A stretch of DNA of 64,000 nucleotides from Mycobacterium stomatepiae (GCF_010731715.1 NZ_AP022587.1:2914001-2978000), one strand, 5' to 3'. Shown: positions 18,557 through 29,842, counted from the stretch's first letter. Numbers and translations are program-made. The notes: generated by a model not told the origin, from the letters alone.

Positions 18557-19459
18557 CTAGTCCGATTGCTTGTACCAGGTGAACATGTAGAGGCCCATCG
18601 CCCCGACCAGCCCGATCAGCACCCAGATCACCAAGGCCTGATCAATCCACGCGCCCGGCGGCGGCGCGCCGGGGAGGAAGTTACGTATCGGGATAACGGC
18701 GAACAGCATCGCCGCGAACCAGGTGGTGAAGGGTGGCACGAATTTCCGCCGGCCCAGCGCGATCTGGATGGCCACTGCGAACGCCAAGGCCGGCAGGCTG
18801 AACAGGACCAGGCAGATACCAAGGTCGAAGATCAGCGGGCCCTTAGCCCGGTGCAACGTGATGATCACACTGTCCCCGCGGTCCGAGTCCTGGCTGGCCT
18901 CGCCGACGTGCCGGACGCTGACGTCCCAACCGTCCAGCGCACCGGTGACCTCCACCCGGGCCGGGATGTATTGGCGAGCATCCCCGGCCCCGACGAGCAC
19001 GTCCGCGGAAAGCGTGTCGGTGCTGTAGCTGTCGAACGGCCAGTTACTCGGGTTGCCGTGTGCCTCGATCGTGGTGGCGACCTGTGCGGGCGACTTTCCC
19101 GCCGGGTATTGCAGGTCGCCCAGATCGTTGGGCGGATCCATCCGCACCGCGGTATCGGTCTTCAGCACGTCGAGTCGCTTGTCGAACATCGAATCCTGAG
19201 GAATCACAAGAACCTTCACCGTGAGGCGGTTGGCGATGGTCTCCAGCTTCTCCAGCCGGACCAGAACCACGGTGTCGTCGGTCGCATTGAGGTCAGGCGC
19301 CTTGATCGGGGCCCCGGACTCCGCCAGCAGGTGGAACCCGAACAACGACAGGCTGTACACCACGATGAAAGCGAAGAGCACGCCCAGACCGAGCAGCAGG
19401 CGGCCCTTCTTTTTGGGCGGTGGCGGGGCGGCGTGCGTTGGCGGGGCTTGCGTGGTCAT
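18557..19459 (-). CDS. DUF4436 membrane protein, paralogue 2
   Basis: The 300-residue protein has the same architecture as paralogue 1: Pro/Lys-rich tail, N-terminal helix (LGLGVLFAFIVVYSLSLFGFHLL), soluble domain with VRLEKLETIANRLTVKVLVIPQDSMFDKRLDV, and three C-terminal helices. A GGAGG ribosome-binding site precedes the ATG. It is the first gene of the FGE sub-operon (paralogue 2, FGE, paralogue 1). Function is unknown; the position suggests envelope or sulfatase-related work. Confidence 0.85.
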   Translation of the reverse strand: MTTQAPPTHAAPPPPKKKGRLLLGLGVLFAFIVVYSLSLFGFHLLAESGAPIKAPDLNATDDTVVLVRLEKLETIANRLTVKVLVIPQDSMFDKRLDVLKTDTAVRMDPPNDLGDLQYPAGKSPAQVATTIEAHGNPSNWPFDSYSTDTLSADVLVGAGDARQYIPARVEVTGALDGWDVSVRHVGEASQDSDRGDSVIITLHRAKGPLIFDLGICLVLFSLPALAFAVAIQIALGRRKFVPPFTTWFAAMLFAVIPIRNFLPGAPPPGAWIDQALVIWVLIGLVGAMGLYMFTWYKQSD

Positions 19460-19922
19460 CGGTTACCTCCACGGCGGACAACTGGCAGCAGACTCTCATA
19501 GCTGGGCAATTCCAGCTAACCCGAGACGACACGAGGTCAGATGGTAATCAACCCGTCTCAATCGCATCGAAAATGCGACTATTCGCAAACTGCCTTAGTC
19601 ATCCTGTCACCTTCGGCCGACATTGCAAACTTTCAATTCATCTGATGTTTGTTTGCGCGTCGCTTCGATAACTGCGAATGTCGACGTGTGTCGAACGCGG
19701 GGTGGACATGCGCCCCGAAACCGGGCTCGCCGCCGACGCCGGGCGCCGTCTTCGCCGTCCAGGCTACCCAGGCTGCCGGAGACTGAGTGCGCACCCGCCA
19801 GGCGGCGCTCCAGTTGATGCGGTTACCCCAGCTCATCGCCGCTATGGACAACCAGCATCGCTAGACTTTGGTCACCGCCCAAGGCCGTCTCACCGGCTGT
19901 CGTTCGCGAGGAGGCAATCAAC
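19460..19922. other. Divergent intergenic region, no convincing gene
   Basis: This 463-bp stretch separates the divergent DUF4436 paralogue 2 and PstS-like genes. It holds an AT-richer core (about 19540-19680) with a small hairpin, TCGCAT-CGAAA-ATGCGA (19562-19578). A TAGACT hexamer at 19862-19867 could be the -10 of the PstS-like gene. A GAGGAGG ribosome-binding site lies just before the GTG at 19923. Short open frames here lack family features or coding character. Confidence 0.5.
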
Positions 19923-21050
19923 GTGAAGCACAACAAACCGGCTGCCGCCATCAGGGTGCTGACCGCGGCCGCATTGGTGATCTCAGGCTGCGGCAAGCCC
20001 CACACATCCCTTTCTTACGCCAACGGAGCGCGGGTCGATTGCGGCGGCAAACAAGACCTCGCCGCCAGCGGTTTGACGGCGCGGGCAAATGCAATGAAGC
20101 GATTCGTCGACGCATATGGGAAGGCCTGTAAGGGACAACGTCTCTCCTACACCGCAAATGCGTCAGCAGCGGGAGTCACCGACTTGCTGGCCGGCAAGAC
20201 CGACTTCGCCGGCTCGGACGTACCCCTTGCCGGCGACCAATACGCGGTGGCCAAGCAGCGGTGCGGCGGCGCCGATGCCTGGAACCTGCCCGTGGTGTTC
20301 GGCCCGATCGCTATTACCTACAACCTCAACGCGATCGACTCGCTGGTGCTCGACGCGCCCACGCTGGCCAAGATTTTCAACGGCACCATCACGCGCTGGG
20401 ACGATCCGGCCATCACCGCGATGAACGCGTCAATGCCGCCGGAGAACATCCATGTCGTCTACCGCGCCGACCCGTCCGGCACCACCGCACACTTTCAGGC
20501 CTACCTGCAGGCCGCCTCCGGCGGGGCCTGGGACAAGGGCACCGGCAAGACCTTCAACGGTGGCGTGGGTACCAGCGCTCACGGCAATATCGGCACCTCG
20601 GCGCAGGTGAAGAACACCGAGGGCGCGATCTCCTACAACGAGTTGTCGTTCGCGATGGACCAGGGGCTGTTCGCCGCCCAGATCAAGACTCCGGCGAGCC
20701 GGAAATCCTTGCGCCCGGTACGCATCGGGTCCGACACCGTCGGCAAGACCATCGCGAATGCCAAGATCATCGGCAAGGGCAACGACCTAGTGCTGGACAC
20801 CGCGCCCTTTTACAACCCCACCCAGCCAGACGTGTACCCGATCGTGATGGTTACCTACGAGATCGTCTGCTCGAAATACCCCGACCCCGCCGTCGGCCAA
20901 GCGGTCAAGGCGTTCCTGCAAGCGGCCGTCGGGCCGGGCCAGGCCGACCTCGACAAAAACGGCTACATCCCGCTGCCGCCCGACTTCCAATCGAGGGTCT
21001 TCACCGCTATCGACGCCATCACCTCGGCGTCGATAGAGAATGTGCGGTAA
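19923..21050 (+). CDS. PstS-like phosphate-binding lipoprotein (orphan)
   Basis: The 375-residue protein starts at GTG 19923 after a strong ribosome-binding site. A lipoprotein signal peptide ends in the lipobox VISGC (C23). The mature part is a periplasmic phosphate-binding protein: [68 protein letters not shown] (phosphate-contacting) and [13 protein letters not shown]. Mycobacteria carry several PstS proteins that feed the PstABC transporter. No pstA/B/C gene is near, and the gene sits alone against the direction of the sulfatase cluster, so it looks inserted. Confidence 0.88.
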   Translation: MKHNKPAAAIRVLTAAALVISGCGKPHTSLSYANGARVDCGGKQDLAASGLTARANAMKRFVDAYGKACKGQRLSYTANASAAGVTDLLAGKTDFAGSDVPLAGDQYAVAKQRCGGADAWNLPVVFGPIAITYNLNAIDSLVLDAPTLAKIFNGTITRWDDPAITAMNASMPPENIHVVYRADPSGTTAHFQAYLQAASGGAWDKGTGKTFNGGVGTSAHGNIGTSAQVKNTEGAISYNELSFAMDQGLFAAQIKTPASRKSLRPVRIGSDTVGKTIANAKIIGKGNDLVLDTAPFYNPTQPDVYPIVMVTYEIVCSKYPDPAVGQAVKAFLQAAVGPGQADLDKNGYIPLPPDFQSRVFTAIDAITSASIENVR

Positions 21051-21080
21051 GGCTTTTCGCGCTCTAGGTCTTCCGCGGCG

Positions 21081-22010
21081 TCAGGTCTTGTTCGGCGTCT
21101 TTCGATCTCGATGCCGCCACCAGGCCGAGACGAAGATCGTCATGGCGGCGACCAGGCCGATCAACACCCACAGCACGACGGCTTGGTCGATCCAGGAACC
21201 GTACGGTGGATTGCCGGGCAGGATATTGCGCAGCGGGACGATGGCGAACAGCATCGCGCCGTACCAGGTGATGAACGGCGGGAGGAACGACGTCCTGCCC
21301 AACGCCATTGGGATGGCCACCCACATCGCCAGAATCGGCAGAGTGATCAGCACCAGGCACACGCCGACATCGAAGATCAGCGGGCCCTTGGCCCGGTGCA
21401 GCGTGATGACCACATCATCCATCACATTGGAATCGGCGTCGTCGGGGTCGTGAATGCGGGTGACGGTGGCGTCCCAGCCGTCCAGCTTCCCGGTGACTTC
21501 CACACGTGCGGGGGACTTTTCGCGGTTCTGGCCGGTTCCGGTGAAGACGTCGGCGGCGATGATACCCGTTTTGTAGGAGTCGAACGGCCAGTTACCGGGA
21601 TCGCCCTGTGCCTGGATGGTGGTGGAGACCTGCGCCGGCGCTTTTCCTACCGGGTACTGCAGATCGCCCAGGTCGTTGTCGGGATACAGTCGCACCGCCG
21701 CGTCGGTGGTCAGCACCCCGAAGTTCTTGTCGTACAACGAATCCTTCGGGTACACAAGCACATTCACGGTCAGGCGATTCGCCACGGTTTTTAGCTCGCT
21801 GAGATTCACCTGCACGACACTGTCCTCGGCCTCGACCTTGCTGAAATCCACCGCGGGCAGCGGCGGCGCGGACTTGGCCAACAGGTGCACCGCTATCAGC
21901 GAGAGGACGTAGACACAGACCAGGGCTACGAGAATCCCGAAAGCTATTGCGACTTGCCGCCCGCGCGAATCTGGTTTCGACGGCGGCAGCGGCGGAGCTT
22001 CAGCGGTCAT
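21081..22010 (-). CDS. DUF4436 membrane protein, paralogue 3
   Basis: This 309-residue third paralogue has an N-terminal helix (VAIAFGILVALVCVYVLSLIAVHLLA), a soluble domain with VNLSELKTVANRLTVNVLVYPKDSLYDKNFGV, and three C-terminal helices including AMLFAIVPLRNILPGNPPYGSW. The C-terminal tail is basic (AWWRHRDRKTPNKT). It is convergent with the PstS-like gene (30-bp gap) and lies 86 bp after the lipoprotein gene. Confidence 0.85.
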   Translation of the reverse strand: MTAEAPPLPPSKPDSRGRQVAIAFGILVALVCVYVLSLIAVHLLAKSAPPLPAVDFSKVEAEDSVVQVNLSELKTVANRLTVNVLVYPKDSLYDKNFGVLTTDAAVRLYPDNDLGDLQYPVGKAPAQVSTTIQAQGDPGNWPFDSYKTGIIAADVFTGTGQNREKSPARVEVTGKLDGWDATVTRIHDPDDADSNVMDDVVITLHRAKGPLIFDVGVCLVLITLPILAMWVAIPMALGRTSFLPPFITWYGAMLFAIVPLRNILPGNPPYGSWIDQAVVLWVLIGLVAAMTIFVSAWWRHRDRKTPNKT

Positions 22011-22096
22011 CGGACATCACCACCACGACTAGAACGGATAGTTTGCGCCATTCCCAGCAGGCACGGGGTCAGATGCTAGCAGTCGGGCGCCCCTTT

Positions 22097-22825
22097 TCAG
22101 GGGATAACGACCGCAAATTGCTGCATCACCGTGGATTTCGCCGCGCTGTGCCCCGGCGCACTCGCAGGACCCTCCAGATGGATCACCACCAGAAAGGCCT
22201 TGGTGTTCGTCCAGATGTGAGTGATGCGGTCGGCGAAGGCGACCCCACCGGCTCCGCCGCTGAGCAATTGACTGCTGTATCCGCAGAACTGAGCCGCCTC
22301 GACGCTGACCTGGACGCCGGGCGTGGCGGTGCGCAGGTCGGCGCCGTAGCGCAGGAACGCGCCGCCGGGCTCGAGATCGGTCGGGGCGATCGTCACCTTC
22401 GCCGATAGCCCGTCGGGCCCGGTCGCGGTCAGTGCCACATCACCGTCACCCGGCGCCGAGCTCCAGCCGTCGGGCAGCGGCACCGTGAGCTTGGGCGCCA
22501 CCGGATCCGACACCGATGCCGCGGTCATGCGGCCGTTGCCGGTGGCAGCCGGCAGGCAGGCCAAGGCGTTGGGCGGAATATGGTCGGGAGGTGTGGCCTC
22601 GACGCCGGGCACCGGCTCGGCCGGGTCGGATCTGCGCGGTTTCGTCGTAGAAGTCGGCGCCGAGGACGCGGTCGACGCCGTCGTGCTGGCCCGAACGGCG
22701 TTGCCGCCGATGGTTTTTCCGCATCCGACGACCCCACCTGCCAGCGCACAGATCACGCCCGCGGCGGCAAGCGTGACAAGCCCAGCCAGTCGTGAGTGTT
22801 CAGTCTCGCGAAAATGCAAGCGCAA
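22097..22825 (-). CDS. Lipoprotein, LpqN/LpqT-like
   Basis: A protein of about 240 residues has a signal peptide (LVTLAAAGVICALAGGVVGC) ending in a lipobox cysteine and a Ser/Thr/Pro-rich linker. A domain with LTVPLPDGWSS follows, resembling mycobacterial LpqN/LpqT lipoproteins; I am only moderately sure of that family. The start is uncertain: TTG at 22825 or 22819, both inside the last codons of atsA, are plausible, while an ATG at 22882 gives an unnatural N-terminus. The overlap with atsA suggests one transcript. Confidence 0.65.
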   Translation of the reverse strand: MRLHFRETEHSRLAGLVTLAAAGVICALAGGVVGCGKTIGGNAVRASTTASTASSAPTSTTKPRRSDPAEPVPGVEATPPDHIPPNALACLPAATGNGRMTAASVSDPVAPKLTVPLPDGWSSAPGDGDVALTATGPDGLSAKVTIAPTDLEPGGAFLRYGADLRTATPGVQVSVEAAQFCGYSSQLLSGGAGGVAFADRITHIWTNTKAFLVVIHLEGPASAPGHSAAKSTVMQQFAVVIP

Positions 22826-25160
22826 GTTCGGATTCCACGTCTTGGTAGGGTCGCCCGGACAAGTCGATGGTGACCGCGGCAATGGTTCCGCCGGTGAAGA
22901 CGAACGGCGCCTTGTACCGGCTGGACACTCCAGACCCGCCGTTTCGGCCGACGGTGATGCCGGCCCCCGCCAATCCGAAGGTGCCAGGGTGGGTAGTTAC
23001 ATCCGCGAGTGTGCCGACCACCTGGTCGTCGATGAACAGGGAGACGTCACCCAGCGGAGTATGGCTCTTCGGCACGGTCCCGGTGCGGGCGTAACTGGCG
23101 CCGAAAAGGTGCCTGCCCAACGGCACCGCGGCCGAAGAGGACACTAGCTGCTGGCGCTCGCCCAGGAAGTTGTAGACGTAGTGCAGGCGTCCGTCCTGAA
23201 TGAACAGCACATGCCCGCCATGCGCACCGCCCTGCTTGTACAGCACGCCTTCGGCGCCGGTGGTATCCAGCGTCACGTCGGCCAGCAACACGAACGAGCG
23301 GCCACGAATCTCAGCGGCGGCACCGATGCCCACGTCGGCGCAGTCCGGATAGTAGATGTAACTGTCCCGTTCGCCGACCAGGTAGGGCCGGAATCTGGTC
23401 AGCGTCTCCATCATATTAAGGTCGCCCAACGGCAACCCGTTGTACTTGGCGGCTTCGGAAAACCACAGCGCCTTGAGCTCTTCCAGCTTCTCTGGTTGCT
23501 CGGCGGCCAAATCATGGCACTGGCTGCGATCGGCCTCGATGTGGAATAGCTCCCAGCGATCGGCGTCGAAGCGCGACCAGCCCGCCGGCGAGGCGGCATG
23601 CACGGTGTTGGCGAACCAGCCCTGATGCCAGATACCGCGCGTCCCAAGCATCGTGTAGAACTGCGTCTGCTTGCCGGTGTCGGCTGTTGAATCCGCAAGT
23701 GCCGCTTTGAAGCTCACGCCGTCCAGTGGCTTCTGCGGGATGCCCTTCACGGTGTCCGGCGGCGTCATGTTCAGCAGGTCATAGATCGTCGGGGTGATGT
23801 CGGCAACGTTGACATAGTTGTCGCGGAACTCGCCGTGTGCGGTAATTCCGTTGGGCCAGGACACGATTGCGGTGTCGGCGATACCGCCTTCGTGCGAGGC
23901 GTAGCGCTTGTAGAGCTTGTAGGGCGTGTTGAATGCCATCGCCCAGCCGATCGGGTAATGGTTGTAGGTCTCCGGCCCGCCGAGGTGGTCGAAGAGCTTC
24001 ATGCTCTCCTCGACGGTGTCGATGTAACCGTTGAAGAACTTGCCCTCGTTCACCGATCCGTTCGGACCCCCCTCACCGCTGGCGCCGTTATCGGAGATCA
24101 CCACGATGATCGTGTTGTCCAGCTGGCCGGATTCCTTGAGATAGTCCAGGATTCGACCGATCTGGGCGTCGGTGTAGCTCAGGAAGCCGGCGAACACCTC
24201 GGCCATCCGCGAAAACAGCTTGCGCTCTTCATCGTTGAGCGAGTCCCAGGGGCGAACCGTGTCCTGCAGCGGCCACGGCTCACCGTTGGGCCCCTTGACG
24301 TCGAGATACGGGTTGACGGGCGACAATTCGGTGTCGGGGGGCACCACGCCCAGCGACTTCTGCTTCTCCAGGACGATTTCGCGGTAGCGCTCGTAGCCCA
24401 TATCGAACTTGCCGGCGTACTTGTCGGCCCATTCCTTGAACACGTGATGCGGGGCGTGTCCCGCACCGGGGCACACATAGCTGAACCACGGCTTGTCCGG
24501 CGCGATTACCTTTGCGTCGCGGATGAATTCGATCGTCTTGTCGGCGAGGTCCTTGGACAGATGGTAGCCGTCCTCCGGGGTGCCGGGCGGGTTCACCGGG
24601 TGGTTGTCATAGACCAGGTCGGGGTACCACTGGTCGGTCTCGCCCCCCATGAACCCGTAGAACCGCTCGAAGCCGCGTGAGGTAGGCCAGTGCCGCTTCG
24701 TCGAGGCCATGCTGCATTCCTCGAGCGGCGTCAGGTGCCACTTGCCGACACAGTAAGTGTTGTAACCACGTTCGGCGAGCACCTCGGAGACCAACGCGGT
24801 ATCGGTTGGGATCCGGCCGCTGCAGTTCGGGAAACCGTCGGTGAATTCTTCGATGGTGGCCATGCCCACCGTGGTGGCGTTACGGCCGGTCAGCAGTGAG
24901 GCGCGGGTCGGCGAGCACAGCGCGGTGGTATGAAATTGCGATAGCCGAATGCCTCGCTCGGCAATCCGCGTCATCGCGGGCATCTCGACCAGGCCGCCGA
25001 AGCAGTCCCAGGTGGCGATGCCGGTGTCGTCCCAGACCAAGTACAGGATGTTCGGCGAATTCTCCGGAGCTGTCGGCGCCGCGTACGGGCCCCAATCCGG
25101 TTCCGAATCGCGAATGTCCAGCTCGATCTTGCCGTTGAAGTCACGTGATTCAGGGGACAT
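22800..25160 (-). CDS. atsA: Arylsulfatase AtsA
   Basis: The 786-residue protein starts MSPESRDFNGKIELDIRDSEPDWG at 25160; the longer frame to 25256 crosses the terminator and is rejected. It is an alkaline-phosphatase-superfamily sulfatase. ILYLVWDDTGIATWDCFGG carries the metal-binding Asp pair. CSPTRASLLTGRN carries the Cys (about C82) to be converted to formylglycine. VISDNGASGEGGPNG carries the second metal-binding DN. A C-terminal lectin-like beta domain follows. It hydrolyses sulfate esters. From memory it closely matches M. tuberculosis AtsA (Rv0711), about 787 residues. FGE lies about 4 kb downstream on the same strand. Confidence 0.94.
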   Translation of the reverse strand: MSPESRDFNGKIELDIRDSEPDWGPYAAPTAPENSPNILYLVWDDTGIATWDCFGGLVEMPAMTRIAERGIRLSQFHTTALCSPTRASLLTGRNATTVGMATIEEFTDGFPNCSGRIPTDTALVSEVLAERGYNTYCVGKWHLTPLEECSMASTKRHWPTSRGFERFYGFMGGETDQWYPDLVYDNHPVNPPGTPEDGYHLSKDLADKTIEFIRDAKVIAPDKPWFSYVCPGAGHAPHHVFKEWADKYAGKFDMGYERYREIVLEKQKSLGVVPPDTELSPVNPYLDVKGPNGEPWPLQDTVRPWDSLNDEERKLFSRMAEVFAGFLSYTDAQIGRILDYLKESGQLDNTIIVVISDNGASGEGGPNGSVNEGKFFNGYIDTVEESMKLFDHLGGPETYNHYPIGWAMAFNTPYKLYKRYASHEGGIADTAIVSWPNGITAHGEFRDNYVNVADITPTIYDLLNMTPPDTVKGIPQKPLDGVSFKAALADSTADTGKQTQFYTMLGTRGIWHQGWFANTVHAASPAGWSRFDADRWELFHIEADRSQCHDLAAEQPEKLEELKALWFSEAAKYNGLPLGDLNMMETLTRFRPYLVGERDSYIYYPDCADVGIGAAAEIRGRSFVLLADVTLDTTGAEGVLYKQGGAHGGHVLFIQDGRLHYVYNFLGERQQLVSSSAAVPLGRHLFGASYARTGTVPKSHTPLGDVSLFIDDQVVGTLADVTTHPGTFGLAGAGITVGRNGGSGVSSRYKAPFVFTGGTIAAVTIDLSGRPYQDVESELALAFSRD

Positions 25161-25242
25161 GCGCCGAGCGTAACGCCACGGCGAGAATTCCGATCTTTTT
25201 TCGCCCTGGCGCTGCCCCCGCAAGCGGGCGGTGCCCCCGGCT

Positions 25243-25286
25243 CTCGGGCGAAGCAAACGCCCGAGACCATGAGGCCTCGGGCGTTT
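25243..25286 (-). terminator. Stem-loop downstream of rpsQ, two alternative hairpins
   Basis: An 11-bp perfect stem pairs AAACGCCCGAG (25255-25265) with CTCGGGCGTTT (25276-25286) around a 10-nt loop, 15 nt after the rpsQ stop. The centre arm can instead pair with a third copy of CTCGGGCG at 25243-25250, giving a mutually exclusive 8-bp hairpin. On the minus strand the first stem ends in GGGCGTTTGC, so the U-tract is short, as is common in mycobacteria. It probably ends the S10 transcript before atsA. Confidence 0.6.
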
Positions 25287-25301
25287 CTTGTCGATCGGGA
25301 G

Positions 25302-25646
25302 TTACTTGGCCTTTTCCAGCACCTCGACTAGGCGCCACCGCTTGGTGGCCGAAGTCGGGCGCGTCTCCATCAGCGAGACGCGGTCGCCGACGCCGGCGAC
25401 GCTGTTCTCGTCGTGCGCCTTGACCTTCTTGGTCGTCCGGATGATCTTGCCGTACAGCGCGTGACGCATACGGTCTTCCAGCTCGACCACGATGGTCTTC
25501 TGCATCTTGTCGCTCACCACGTAGCCGATACGCGTCTTGCGGCGGCCACGCGTCTTCGGGTTCGCCGGGGTGTGCTGCGGGCCCTTCTCTTTCGAAGCGC
25601 CATCCGCCGCAGCGGCCTTCTTGGGGGCGGCCTTAGCTTCTGCCAT
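25302..25646 (-). CDS. rpsQ: 30S ribosomal protein S17
   Basis: The 114-residue S17 has an Ala/Lys-rich N-terminal extension of about 35 residues ([16 protein letters not shown]) before the conserved core [25 protein letters not shown] and [24 protein letters not shown]. The extension is typical of mycobacteria. The ATG at 25646 overlaps the rpmC stop by one base. It is the last gene of the S10 operon, before a stem-loop. Confidence 0.95.
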   Translation of the reverse strand: MAEAKAAPKKAAAADGASKEKGPQHTPANPKTRGRRKTRIGYVVSDKMQKTIVVELEDRMRHALYGKIIRTTKKVKAHDENSVAGVGDRVSLMETRPTSATKRWRLVEVLEKAK

Positions 25647-25891
25647 CACGATTCCTTATTTCCGTCGGATCCATCAGGACCGCTGGCCAGGCCCAGCTCT
25701 CGTTCACGCAGCACCGTGTACACACGGGCGATTTCCGAACGCACCGTGCGCAGCCGGCGGTTGTTGCTGAGCTGTCCCGTCGCCATCTGGAAACGGAGGT
25801 TGAACAGCTCCTCCTTCGATTCGCGCAGGCGGTCGGTTAGCTCCTCGTTGGTGAGCTCGCGCAGTTCGCCAGGCGAAATACCCACTGCCAT
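25646..25891 (-). CDS. rpmC: 50S ribosomal protein L29
   Basis: The 81-residue L29 starts [18 protein letters not shown] and has [40 protein letters not shown], the helical hairpin of the family. The ATG at 25891 overlaps the rplP stop. The frame is open upstream to 26035 but that part overlaps rplP. L29 lines the peptide exit tunnel. Confidence 0.95.
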   Translation of the reverse strand: MAVGISPGELRELTNEELTDRLRESKEELFNLRFQMATGQLSNNRRLRTVRSEIARVYTVLRERELGLASGPDGSDGNKES

Positions 25892-26307
25892 CAGAACTGG
25901 TCCTCTCGGGTGATGATGCGTGCCTTGATCGGCAGCTTGTGGATTGCTCGGGTGAGCGCCTCGCGGGCGGTCTGCTCGTTGGGGTAGCTGAGCTCGAACA
26001 GCACCCGGCCCGGCTTGACGTTGACCACCCACCACTCCGGCGAGCCCTTACCCGAACCCATCCGGGTTTCCGCGGGCTTCTTGGTCAACGGGCGGTCGGG
26101 GAAGACGTTGATCCACACCTTGCCGCCACGCTTGATGTGCCGGTTGATCGCGATACGAGCGGACTCGATCTGCCGGTTGGTGACGTAGGCGTGCTCGAGG
26201 GCCTGGATCCCGAAGTCGCCGAAGTTCACCTGGGTGCCACCGCTGGCGATGCCTCGCTGGCGTGGATGGTGCTGCTTGCGGTGCTTAACTCTGCGGGGAA
26301 TCAACAT
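25891..26307 (-). CDS. rplP: 50S ribosomal protein L16
   Basis: The 138-residue L16 starts [19 protein letters not shown] and has [34 protein letters not shown], which is diagnostic. L16 helps shape the A-site tRNA binding region. There is a 3-bp gap from rpsC, and the stop overlaps rpmC. Confidence 0.97.
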   Translation of the reverse strand: MLIPRRVKHRKQHHPRQRGIASGGTQVNFGDFGIQALEHAYVTNRQIESARIAINRHIKRGGKVWINVFPDRPLTKKPAETRMGSGKGSPEWWVVNVKPGRVLFELSYPNEQTAREALTRAIHKLPIKARIITREDQF

Positions 26308-26310
26308 GAT

Positions 26311-27700
<1,390 letters not shown>

Positions 27701-27704
<4 letters not shown>

Positions 27705-27982
27705 CGGCGCTTGGCCTTTCGGTCGTCCTTGATGTGGCCCTTGAAGGTGCGCGTCGGCGCGAACTCACCGAGCTTGTGGCCGACCATCGCCTCGGTGACG
27801 AACACCGGGACGTGCTTGCGGCCATCGTGCACCGCGAAGGTGTGGCCAATGAAGTCGGGAATGATCGTCGAACGGCGCGACCAGGTCTTGATGACCTGCT
27901 TGCTGTTCTTCTCGTTCTGTACGTCCACCTTCTTGAGCAGGTGGTCGTCGACGAACGGTCCCTTTTTCAGGCTGCGTGGCAT
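27701..27982 (-). CDS. rpsS: 30S ribosomal protein S19
   Basis: The 93-residue S19 starts [20 protein letters not shown] and has [47 protein letters not shown] (core listed by pattern). S19 sits in the 30S head near the A-site tRNA. There is a 29-bp gap from rplB. Confidence 0.97.
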
Positions 27983-28011
27983 CTGCTGGTACTCCTAGTC
28001 CTGGGACTTCC

Positions 28012-28854
28012 TCAGCGCCCGTGCTTCTTGCCGGTGCGCCGGCGTCGGACAATGAGCTTGTTACTGGCCTTGTTCGGCTGACGGGTACGGCCCTCGGGCT
28101 TACCCCACGGGCTGACCGGGTGACGACCACCTGAGGTCTTGCCCTCACCACCACCGTGCGGGTGGTCCACCGGGTTCATCACGACACCACGGACGGTCGG
28201 ACGCTTGCCCTTCCAGCGCATACGACCGGCCTTGCCCCAGTTGATGTTCGCCTGCTCGGCGTTGCCCACCTCGCCGACGGTGGCGCGGCAGCGCACGTCG
28301 ACGCGGCGGATCTCACCACTGGGCATACGCAGCGACGCGTAGGTGCCTTCTTTACCGAGCAGCTGGATGCTGGATCCGGCCGACCGCGCCATTTTCGCGC
28401 CACCGCCCGGCCGCAGCTCCACGGCGTGGACCAACGTACCGGCCGGGATGTTGCGCAGCGGCAAGTTGTTACCCGGCTTGATGTCGGCGTTGGCACCGGA
28501 CTCCACAACGTCGCCTTGCGAGAGACCCTGTGGGGCAATGATGTAGCGCTTTTCCCCATCCAGGAAGTGCAGCAGCGCGATGTTCGCGGTGCGGTTCGGG
28601 TCGTATTCGATGTGCGCGACCTTGGCGTTGACGCCGTCCTTGTCGTTGCGCCGGAAGTCGATCTCCCGGTAGGCGCGCTTGTGGCCACCACCCTTGTGCC
28701 GAGTGGTGATGCGGCCGTGCGCATTGCGTCCGCCGTGACCGTGCAACGGGCGCACCAGCGACTTCTCCGGCTCCGTCCGAGTGATCTCGGCGAAGTCGGA
28801 CACGCTCGCGCCGCGGCGACCGGGGGTCGTCGGCTTGTATTTGCAAATTGCCAT
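28012..28854 (-). CDS. rplB: 50S ribosomal protein L2
   Basis: The 280-residue L2 starts [20 protein letters not shown]. It has the RNA-binding core and the conserved C-terminal [19 protein letters not shown], whose His is implicated in peptidyl transfer. Length is normal. Confidence 0.98.
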   Translation of the reverse strand: MAICKYKPTTPGRRGASVSDFAEITRTEPEKSLVRPLHGHGGRNAHGRITTRHKGGGHKRAYREIDFRRNDKDGVNAKVAHIEYDPNRTANIALLHFLDGEKRYIIAPQGLSQGDVVESGANADIKPGNNLPLRNIPAGTLVHAVELRPGGGAKMARSAGSSIQLLGKEGTYASLRMPSGEIRRVDVRCRATVGEVGNAEQANINWGKAGRMRWKGKRPTVRGVVMNPVDHPHGGGEGKTSGGRHPVSPWGKPEGRTRQPNKASNKLIVRRRRTGKKHGR

Positions 28855-28883
28855 GTCTTATCAGGTCTTTCTCTCGCGCGCGG

Positions 28884-29186
28884 CTAGGCCGGTGCTCCGA
28901 ACAGGTCAATCGGCTTGCTGCCCGCGGCCAGGGTGACAATCGCGCGCTTGGTGCCCTTGCGCTTGCCAAACCCGGTCCGGGTGCGCTTCCGCTTGCCCTG
29001 CCGGTTCGCGGTGTTCACCGATGCGACCTTGACGGAGAAGATCTTCTCGATAGCGATCTTGATCTGCGTCTTGTTCGAATCGGGGTGCACCACAAAGGTG
29101 TACACGTTGTCGTCGAGCAGTCCGTAGGACTTCTCCGAGATGACCGGAGCCAGAATGATGTCGCGTGGGTCAGTGACGGTCGCCAT
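28884..29186 (-). CDS. rplW: 50S ribosomal protein L23
   Basis: The 100-residue L23 starts [21 protein letters not shown] and has [39 protein letters not shown]23 forms the exit-tunnel docking site for trigger factor and SRP. The ATG overlaps the rplD stop by one base. Confidence 0.97.
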   Translation of the reverse strand: MATVTDPRDIILAPVISEKSYGLLDDNVYTFVVHPDSNKTQIKIAIEKIFSVKVASVNTANRQGKRKRTRTGFGKRKGTKRAIVTLAAGSKPIDLFGAPA

Positions 29187-29842
29187 CAGGCCGAAACCTC
29201 CTCGGTGCTAGCCGTATTCGCCGCGATGTAGGCGTTGAGCGCCTCGACGCTGAACACCACGTCGTCGGCACGCAGCACGTCATAGGTGTTGAGCTGACCC
29301 GGCGCCAGGATGTGCACACCGGGAAGGTTGCGCACGCTCTTGGCACCGGCCTCATCGGTGCTGCCGATGACGACCAGCACCTGCTTGCGATCGGTCAGCG
29401 TGCTCAGAAATGCCTTGGCGCTCTTGGTCGACGGAGTCTGGCCCGACACCAGCTCGGTGATCGCGTGGATGCGGCCGTTGCGGGCCCGATCCGACAGCGC
29501 CCCGCGCAGAGCGGCGGCGATCATCTTCTTCGGGGTGCGCTGGCTGTAGTCGCGCGGCTTGGGGCCGTGCACGGTGCCACCGCCGGTGAACTGCGGGGCA
29601 CGGGTCGAACCCTGCCGCGCACGTCCGGTGCCCTTCTGCCGGTACGGCTTGCGGCCACCACCGCTGACCTCGCCGCGGGTCTTGGTCGAGTGCGTGCCCT
29701 GGCGAGCCGCCGCGCGCTGCGCGGTGACCACCTGGTGCATCAACGCGATATTGGCTGGGGCGTCGAACAATGCGGCGGGCAGCTCGATCGAGCCGTCGAC
29801 CTTGCCGTCCGGCGTCTTGACGTCAATCTTCTGGGCTGCCAT
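29186..29842 (-). CDS. rplD: 50S ribosomal protein L4
   Basis: The 218-residue L4 has [21 protein letters not shown], the tunnel loop ([29 protein letters not shown], read by pattern) and [22 protein letters not shown] at the C-terminus. In E. coli L4 autoregulates the S10 operon; this is not established for mycobacteria. The ATG overlaps the rplC stop. Confidence 0.97.
   Translation of the reverse strand: MAAQKIDVKTPDGKVDGSIELPAALFDAPANIALMHQVVTAQRAAARQGTHSTKTRGEVSGGGRKPYRQKGTGRARQGSTRAPQFTGGGTVHGPKPRDYSQRTPKKMIAAALRGALSDRARNGRIHAITELVSGQTPSTKSAKAFLSTLTDRKQVLVVIGSTDEAGAKSVRNLPGVHILAPGQLNTYDVLRADDVVFSVEALNAYIAANTASTEEVSA

Noticed and set aside
17690..19501. 603-residue plus-strand open frame
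   Set aside because: It runs antisense across FGE and DUF4436 paralogue 2; its composition is typical of antisense frames in GC-rich DNA and it shows no domain.
19678..19926. 82-residue plus-strand frame upstream of the PstS-like gene
   Set aside because: It has no family resemblance, no ribosome-binding site and overlaps the PstS-like promoter and start region.
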